A DNA stretch of 64,000 nt from assembly GCA_964514575.1 (NCBI GenBank), contig CAZETJ010000001.1:1-64000 (forward strand), in the 5' to 3' direction. A model generated the notes under the pieces. It saw only the letters and a list, made by a program, of their open reading frames with translations. It did no database searches and was not told the origin of the DNA. Position numbers and translations under genes: made by a program. Positions within the stretch are counted from its first letter, which is position 1. Every line of letters begins with the position of its first letter. This stretch comes from CAZETJ01 sp964514575. GTDB taxonomy: Bacteria; Patescibacteriota; Saccharimonadia; Saccharimonadales; UBA10212. This document shows positions 59,132 to 64,000 of the stretch, in pieces.

Positions 59132-60268
59132 ATGCAGATATCGAAACGGTTTTCTTTGCAAAGAATCGCCTGGGCGGCACTGGCCGTAGTACTTTTGCTT
59201 TCGAGCCTTGGTGGAAGCACCGTTTCGGCCCTGACCCAGGACGATATAAATAGTATTTATAACGATACTGTCTGGTATAAGGCCGGAGGCGGTGCAGCAT
59301 GCGGGTCGGGCACTTTGGTCGGAAGCGATAATGCCCAAAAAGTTTGGAACTACCTAAAAGGACAGAGCTTAAGCGACGCTCAGGCAGCCGGCGTAATGGG
59401 CAATATGCAACAGGAGTCCTCGTTCGACCCAGAGAGAATTGAGAGCGGTGGCAATAGTACCAACCCGGCGGACGCTGGGGGCGGGGGCTGGGGTTTAGTC
59501 CAATGGACACCAGGCTCCAAGGTTCTCGATATTGCCCAAAGTCTTAATATTACCGACCCAATCTATCAGCTCTCGACACAGCTAGAAATAGTTTGGGGCG
59601 AGATGATTGGCACTAGCCCAGTGGGTGTTGTCAATATGCTCAATGGACTGAAGCAAATCAGCGACGCTGCCCAGGCGGCAACCTACTTTAATGCAAATTT
59701 TGAAAGCGGTACTGATCCGAGTGGGGTCAGGGAGACCTATGCCGTGGCGCTGCTAGCTCAATATGGAGGGACTGGCGCCGGTGGTGGCTGTGGTAATTCA
59801 ATTAGCCCAAATTGCCAAGCCGCTAGCGGCACGGCTAGGATTCTCTGCGACGCCGAACAGTACGACACGGTTAGTTATAGCGAGGGCGGCGGCCACCAGG
59901 GCGGAGCTGCCTGGCATACCGACTGTCCAAGTATTGGGCCAGGCTGTGTCTTGGATTGCAGCGGTCTTGTGAACGTTGCAATTTATGATGTGTATGGAAC
60001 AAATATTAATGAGACAACGTATACCGAGGCAAGCGACACGCAGTATTGGCATCATATCTCGTTCGGCGAATTACAGCCCGGAGACTTACTAGAGCCGGGG
60101 CAATATAACGGCGGCCATGTAGAAATAGTCGATCATGTTAACGGACACACTATTTACACCTTTGGCGCTCATACTGCCAATGCCCCTCAGCCAGACCAGG
60201 TCGGACCGACAAATTATCAATCTAATTCTAATGACGTCTACCTGCGTTACGCGGGACCAGGCGCATGA
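59132..60268 (+). CDS. Bifunctional cell-wall hydrolase: lysozyme-like plus NlpC/P60-like
   Basis: 378 aa. Signal peptide (WAALAVVLLLSSLGGSTVSA), then about residues 60-190 a phage-tail-lysozyme-like domain (AAGVMGNMQQESSFDPERIESG with catalytic Glu, GWGLVQWTPGSK). Residues about 230-378 are an NlpC/P60 or CHAP-type peptidase with Cys in VLDCSGLVNVAIYD and His in YNGGHVEIVDH. One domain would cut glycan strands and the other stem peptides, as in VirB1-like conjugation hydrolases. Starts 2 bp after the preceding stop. Confidence 0.85.
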   Translation: MQISKRFSLQRIAWAALAVVLLLSSLGGSTVSALTQDDINSIYNDTVWYKAGGGAACGSGTLVGSDNAQKVWNYLKGQSLSDAQAAGVMGNMQQESSFDPERIESGGNSTNPADAGGGGWGLVQWTPGSKVLDIAQSLNITDPIYQLSTQLEIVWGEMIGTSPVGVVNMLNGLKQISDAAQAATYFNANFESGTDPSGVRETYAVALLAQYGGTGAGGGCGNSISPNCQAASGTARILCDAEQYDTVSYSEGGGHQGGAAWHTDCPSIGPGCVLDCSGLVNVAIYDVYGTNINETTYTEASDTQYWHHISFGELQPGDLLEPGQYNGGHVEIVDHVNGHTIYTFGAHTANAPQPDQVGPTNYQSNSNDVYLRYAGPGA

Positions 60269-60298
60269 ATAACTTAATTTATGCTAAGGTCATAAAAG

Positions 60299-60727
60299 AT
60301 GCGGCTTAATAAATACATATACTCTCTAGGTCTTCTGTTTTTCGTCGTAGTTGGCGGCCTGGTGGCACAGTACTTGATACTCGGTGGCGCCAGGGAAGTT
60401 AAACTATCATCTTCTGCACCGCTTACTGGCAGCGTTGCCCAAAGCCTGTATTCCGGTAATGGACGAACCAAATTATTAACTCCTGGCAAAGATTTTAATC
60501 TTAAAAACACCCACTACTTTGATAATAATACCTGGGTAGTGACTACAGTTACGCCGACTAAACAACAGTTTAACCAAGCGGTTGTCGTTCTAGAGAAAAA
60601 AGATTCGGCCTACCAGGCTGTGCTGGGCCCGGGCAGCGCCTTCTCAAGTAGCGTTCTTATAAGTCTACCGACCGATGTCGCCAATTATCTTAGTAATCTG
60701 GGAGTGACTTATGGACTCGGGCAATAG
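60299..60727 (+). CDS. Small exported protein of the secretion operon
   Basis: 142 aa. One N-terminal helix (YSLGLLFFVVVGGLVAQYLIL) and a periplasmic or outer domain of strands (FDNNTWVVTTVTPTKQQFNQAVVVLEK, YQAVLGPGSAFSSS). No recognised family. Overlaps the next gene by 17 bp. Confidence 0.65.
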   Translation: MRLNKYIYSLGLLFFVVVGGLVAQYLILGGAREVKLSSSAPLTGSVAQSLYSGNGRTKLLTPGKDFNLKNTHYFDNNTWVVTTVTPTKQQFNQAVVVLEKKDSAYQAVLGPGSAFSSSVLISLPTDVANYLSNLGVTYGLGQ

Positions 60728-61361
60728 ACAAAAACTTAGTCTCGCCCTCTATGGGTTGTGCCTCCTAGCTCTGGCGGGGATGGTCTATTTGGTGTTTCAG
60801 GCCGTCAACACCGCCAGCGCCACTGGTATCCTGAAAGTCAGCTCCCCGGATAAAAAATCCTCGCTTAGCGTTAGCCGCACTGACTCGGTAGCCAAGTTCA
60901 TCGGTGTGGGTGGCGCTAAAGTACGCCTGAGCCCCGGAAGCTATTTGGTGGGCGCCAGCAATAACGGTCGCCAGGTCTATGAAACCGTCGTTATTAAAAA
61001 GCAGGCAACCGCTAATTTAAGCCTGGATCCTTCCAAGGCAGTTGTTTTCCCAACGGTTGAGGCCGTGGATTTCACCGGTTTTGACTCCCTGATCAACAGC
61101 GGTCTCACCTCAGTCCAGATAAGTATCCTAAAAAGTGCTTTTTTCCGTTATAAGCCAACGGAGAAAACAGTCGCAATCGACGCCTCCAGTGTCGTGCCAG
61201 GACCCCATAACCCAGATACTGACATTGGTTTTAGCCTACAGTTCAACTTATCTCTTGACTCCAGGGCTCTCAAGGCAGTAGTTAGCTATTCTGAGCTTAC
61301 CAGCGCACGTCTCCAGCTGTTTGATCAGCAGGGCAGCGCACTTTTTGACTCTAGTAAATAG
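60711..61361 (+). CDS. Exported protein with PEGA-like beta domain
   Basis: 216 aa. An N-terminal helix (LALYGLCLLALAGMVYLVF) is followed by a domain (TGILKVSSPDKKSSLSV, AKVRLSPGSYLVGASNNGRQVYETVVIK) that resembles a PEGA-type beta sandwich found on bacterial surface proteins. The second half is unknown. Overlaps the previous gene by 17 bp. Confidence 0.65.
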   Translation: MDSGNRQKLSLALYGLCLLALAGMVYLVFQAVNTASATGILKVSSPDKKSSLSVSRTDSVAKFIGVGGAKVRLSPGSYLVGASNNGRQVYETVVIKKQATANLSLDPSKAVVFPTVEAVDFTGFDSLINSGLTSVQISILKSAFFRYKPTEKTVAIDASSVVPGPHNPDTDIGFSLQFNLSLDSRALKAVVSYSELTSARLQLFDQQGSALFDSSK

Positions 61362-61406
61362 AGCTTGCGGTTGCAATTTTTAAGCAAATATGCTATATAT
61401 AGAGGC

Positions 61407-62144
61407 GTGAGTAATCCAAACAAAAACATCGACCGTCGACAAAAAATAGTACAGCGTGTGGCGCCATGGATGGCTGGCCTCTCTTTAGCTGGCGCTGTGG
61501 CCGCAGAAGCCTCTACCGCCCAGGCGGCTCAAACTAAGACCGAGGTACAGACAGCGGTCAATTATGAGAGTCCCAAGGGGTACCTTAATGAAATTAACAG
61601 TCGCTTGTTAGAGATAAAATCAGAGCTAATTAAAGCACCCGGTGTAAAGTCTGGCAACACAGGGATGATTACGGGTGATCCCAAGACGCATAAGCTTATC
61701 TCAGGAACTTATTATATGCTCGAGCGGCCAAGTGGGAAAAATCATAATCATACAGACTTTATAAATATGGTTTTTATAAAAGGTCAGGAGCTGCCTTTTG
61801 TGGCTAGTGGGGGGGTAGATTATTCGGCAAACACTAAAACTGGGCAGCAGTCGGGCGTAGAGTTTTATATGCTGCACGAAGATGTCATCCAGACTGGTGT
61901 GGATGGTGGTTTCAGTAACACCAAATATAAGGACGTTGTAGATTACGACGTGGCCAAGCTCAACATTTCCGTTAATAATCTGAGAAATGCTAAAAGCTAT
62001 CGCGTAGGCATACGCCCGCCTCTAGGCAAACTTCCAAGCGATGACGCTAAAGCTATGTTTGATTATAAGTATCATCCGACCCAGGTCATGGATGCCTACA
62101 ACCAGTTCTTTGAGTTGGCTGCCAGTTTCGGTCTAAAGTCCTAG
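61407..62144 (+). CDS. Exported protein of unknown function
   Basis: 245 aa from GTG 61407; a TATATA box lies 7 nt before it. A TTG at 61365 is less likely. Basic N-terminus and helix (VAPWMAGLSLAGAVAAEAS) ending in AQAAQ look like a signal peptide. The mature part (LNEINSRLLEIKSELIKAPG, GTYYMLERPSGKNHNHTDFINMVFIK) is unfamiliar. Converges with recF. Confidence 0.6.
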   Translation: MSNPNKNIDRRQKIVQRVAPWMAGLSLAGAVAAEASTAQAAQTKTEVQTAVNYESPKGYLNEINSRLLEIKSELIKAPGVKSGNTGMITGDPKTHKLISGTYYMLERPSGKNHNHTDFINMVFIKGQELPFVASGGVDYSANTKTGQQSGVEFYMLHEDVIQTGVDGGFSNTKYKDVVDYDVAKLNISVNNLRNAKSYRVGIRPPLGKLPSDDAKAMFDYKYHPTQVMDAYNQFFELAASFGLKS

Positions 62145-62145
62145 T

Positions 62146-63201
62146 TTATTTAAGCGCGATTAACTTGTGCCCGCGGTCGAAGTATTCGATGACAGCGTCA
62201 GCGTCAGTAGTCGTTAAAATGGCTTGGCGTCCGGTTAAAAGTTCAACCAGCGCCTGGCGGCGCTTGCCGTCCAGTTCGGAGAAAACATCGTCCAATAGAA
62301 GTATTGGGGCTTGTCCGCGGCTTTTTTCTACCAGCTCGGCCTCGATTTTTTTGAGCGCTAAGATTAATGATCGGGTCTCTCCTCGCGAAGCAGTTATACC
62401 GGCGGGGTAGGTATTGAGCGAAAATATAAAGTCCTCGCGGTGTGGTCCATGTCCGGTAAAACCCCTAGCTAAATCCGACTGGAGGCTTTTGCCTAATTTA
62501 GCGACAAGCCGGCTGGCGTAGTGGTTGATTGGAAACTCAGCGTCGTATCTAAGGCTCAGTTTGGAGCGCCGGCCAGCAATTTTGTTGTAAGTCCGAGCTA
62601 GACTGGTATTAATCTGGGTGGCGAGATCCGTGCGCACGGTAGCTAGTTGGGCGCCTAGATCGCCCAGCCGCACATCCCAGGCAAAAAGCTGGCGGCCGGC
62701 AAATCTTTCGCCGCGTTTTAATAGGGCGTTGCGTTGGGTCAGAGTCCGACGATAGGCTGCAGATAAGCTTTTAAATTGCGGGTTGGTGCGCTCTAAGATA
62801 TCGTCAGCCCAGTCGCGGCGGTCGGAGGGACTGCCGGCGATAATGGCCGTTTGGTTGGGTTCGAAAAAGACAATTGGAATACTGCGCTCGTAGTTAAGCC
62901 TTTTTAGGTTCGTAGCGTTTATAGAAAAAGTTTTATCTACCGAGTCGCCTATGGGCTCTAGTTTGACGCTTCTTTCTGAGCCTTCAAAAACACCATCTAA
63001 TCGTGCCCAGGCTTTGCGGTGCTTGATTAGCTCGGCATCGCTAGCTTTATATGAACGGCCGCGTGACAAAACCATTACTGCTTCTAGCAGGTTGGTTTTG
63101 CCGCTGGCATTGGGACCGACCACAATATTGACGCTTGGCTCAAATTCGAACGACGCGTCAGAGTAACTGCGAAAGTTTTGCAAACGGATAGATCTGATCA
63201 T
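62146..63201 (-). CDS. recF: DNA replication and repair protein RecF
   Basis: 351 aa. SMC-like ATPase: Walker A VVGPNASGKTNLLEAV (about residues 31-46), signature segment SRGETRSLILALKKIEAEL and Walker B APILLLDDVFSELD, plus an RNFRSY start. It loads RecA at gaps. It lies downstream of dnaN on the same strand, the common dnaA-dnaN-recF arrangement. Confidence 0.96.
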   Translation of the reverse strand: MIRSIRLQNFRSYSDASFEFEPSVNIVVGPNASGKTNLLEAVMVLSRGRSYKASDAELIKHRKAWARLDGVFEGSERSVKLEPIGDSVDKTFSINATNLKRLNYERSIPIVFFEPNQTAIIAGSPSDRRDWADDILERTNPQFKSLSAAYRRTLTQRNALLKRGERFAGRQLFAWDVRLGDLGAQLATVRTDLATQINTSLARTYNKIAGRRSKLSLRYDAEFPINHYASRLVAKLGKSLQSDLARGFTGHGPHREDFIFSLNTYPAGITASRGETRSLILALKKIEAELVEKSRGQAPILLLDDVFSELDGKRRQALVELLTGRQAILTTTDADAVIEYFDRGHKLIALK

Positions 63202-63256
63202 TCTTAGTTAAAGGGTACATTCTATGGCTGTTTGGTTCTAGTCTTATCTGGAAGAT

Positions 63257-63318
63257 AGCCCGAGCGTCGGATTCATTCCGCGCCCGGCGCGATAAGAAAC
63301 CCTGATGGGGTTTCTTAT
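63257..63318. repeat. 62-bp intergenic repeat, copy B
   Basis: See copy A (41026-41087); 31 identical bases and about 90% identity overall. Here the second hairpin is perfect (AAGAAACCC-TGAT-GGGGTTTCTT) and runs into TATTTT, so it can terminate in either direction. It lies just after the dnaN stop. Confidence 0.75.
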
Positions 63319-63322
63319 TTTG

Positions 63323-64000
63323 CTAGCTGCGCAGCGGCATTATCAAGTGTAGATAATCGGGCTCTGATTTGCTCCTAAGTACACAGGGTTCTAGTTTGCC
63401 GTTGAAGCAAAATTCTATTTGGTCGCCAGAAAAAGCGTTGAGGGCTTCAATCAGATATCTGGAGTTGAGAGTTACTTCGCCGTCACTGCTGACTTGGGCT
63501 TCAGCGGCCGCGGTGTTTTCTCCCAGCTGGCTGGCGACGGCGTTGATGCTAACTCGGGCGTCTTCTTTGGAGGCTTTAATAGTGATACTACCGGCGCTTT
63601 CGCGGGCAAACAAGCTGGAAACTTTGGCGATGTTGGCCAGGTCTGCTCGAGCCATTTTGGCTGTGGTCGCGAATTTGGAAGGTATTAATTTGCGGTAGTC
63701 GGGGTAGGTGCCTTCGATTAAGCGGGCAACTAGGTTGACGTCGCCAGCATGGAAAGATACCTGCTGGTCGTCATGGCTAACAATTACCTCTTCTTCGTCG
63801 CTGATGATCCTTAGAAGATCGGCGGCAGCGCTGGCCGGTAGCAGAAAATCTATTGGCTGGCTGTTTTTGATAAGTTTGGCCTCGGCTAAGCGGTAGCTAT
63901 CGGTTGCGGCTATTGCCACCCCTGTATCGTCGCCGTGAAAATTTACACCTGTTAAAACCGGTCGAGAGTCATCTGGGCTAGCGGCAAAAACTACTTTAGA
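63323..64000 (-). CDS. dnaN: DNA polymerase III beta subunit, C-terminal part (cut by window edge)
   Basis: 226 codons, N-terminus beyond 64000. The frame continues without a stop past the internal GTG at 63919. SRPVLTGVNFHGDDTG, VAIAATDSYRLAEAKL, ARLIEGTYPDYRKLIP and the end HLIMPLRS are sliding-clamp hallmarks. It encircles DNA and holds the replicase. Confidence 0.96.
   Translation of the reverse strand, partial: SKVVFAASPDDSRPVLTGVNFHGDDTGVAIAATDSYRLAEAKLIKNSQPIDFLLPASAAADLLRIISDEEEVIVSHDDQQVSFHAGDVNLVARLIEGTYPDYRKLIPSKFATTAKMARADLANIAKVSSLFARESAGSITIKASKEDARVSINAVASQLGENTAAAEAQVSSDGEVTLNSRYLIEALNAFSGDQIEFCFNGKLEPCVLRSKSEPDYLHLIMPLRS

Overview
This window looks like part of a Patescibacteria (CPR) chromosome, most likely Candidatus Saccharibacteria (TM7). 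The assignment is an inference. It rests on a VirB4/PrgI/VirB6-like envelope apparatus with many small VirB2-like pilins and muralytic enzymes, on minimal versions of core enzymes, and on the tight packing of genes with ATGA overlaps. TGA is used as a stop, so the code is standard.

Layout. 1-8.4 kb (mostly minus): RNA turnover and translation genes, namely RNase J (cut by the window edge), a cluster-less family-4 uracil-DNA glycosylase, two small membrane proteins, pnp, rpsO, truB, a degenerate DHH protein, rpsT (plus), holA and fpg. 8.4-12 kb: a DciA-like ORF, a HAD plus kinase-like pair, and a split PEP-synthase-like dikinase. 12-21.3 kb: a polA/Nudix/HD/MazG-like operon, a nucleotide kinase, a sigma factor fused to a LuxR-type HTH, rpoD, and a dnaG whose zinc ligands are gone and which has its own leader ORF. 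21.3-31.4 kb: a LysM surface protein, msrB, argS, ArsR plus flavin reductase, a quinone reductase, tRNA-Ser(GGA), phosphoglucose/phosphomannose isomerase, and a protein ending in an LAxTG sorting signal. 31.4-36.3 kb: groEL, an overlooked 40-residue membrane ORF and groES behind a CIRCE operator, then a GC-rich foreign-looking cassette, an amidinohydrolase and a shortened MurE. 36.3-46.3 kb: tsaD, a small structured RNA, valS, an XRE-HAD fusion, a HIT protein, mscL, three serine tRNAs and one arginine tRNA, comF and hsp20.

46.3-62.1 kb is the accessory block: seven VirB2-like pilin genes (minus) diverging from a plus-strand operon of VirB6-like, PrgI, VirB4-N, VirB4 ATPase, a 944-residue membrane protein, a two-domain cell-wall hydrolase and three small exported proteins. 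Together they look like a conjugation-derived envelope machine for pili, secretion or host-cell contact. The right end (recF, partial dnaN) suggests that the replication origin lies just beyond.

Two themes cut across the window. First, about twenty genes have a TANNNT box 6-10 nt upstream of the start codon, which is the geometry of leaderless mRNAs. Second, core enzymes have lost metal sites or domains that are normally conserved (DnaG zinc ribbon, family-4 UDG iron-sulfur cysteines, MurE N-terminal domain). All domain calls come from reading the sequence; no searches were run.
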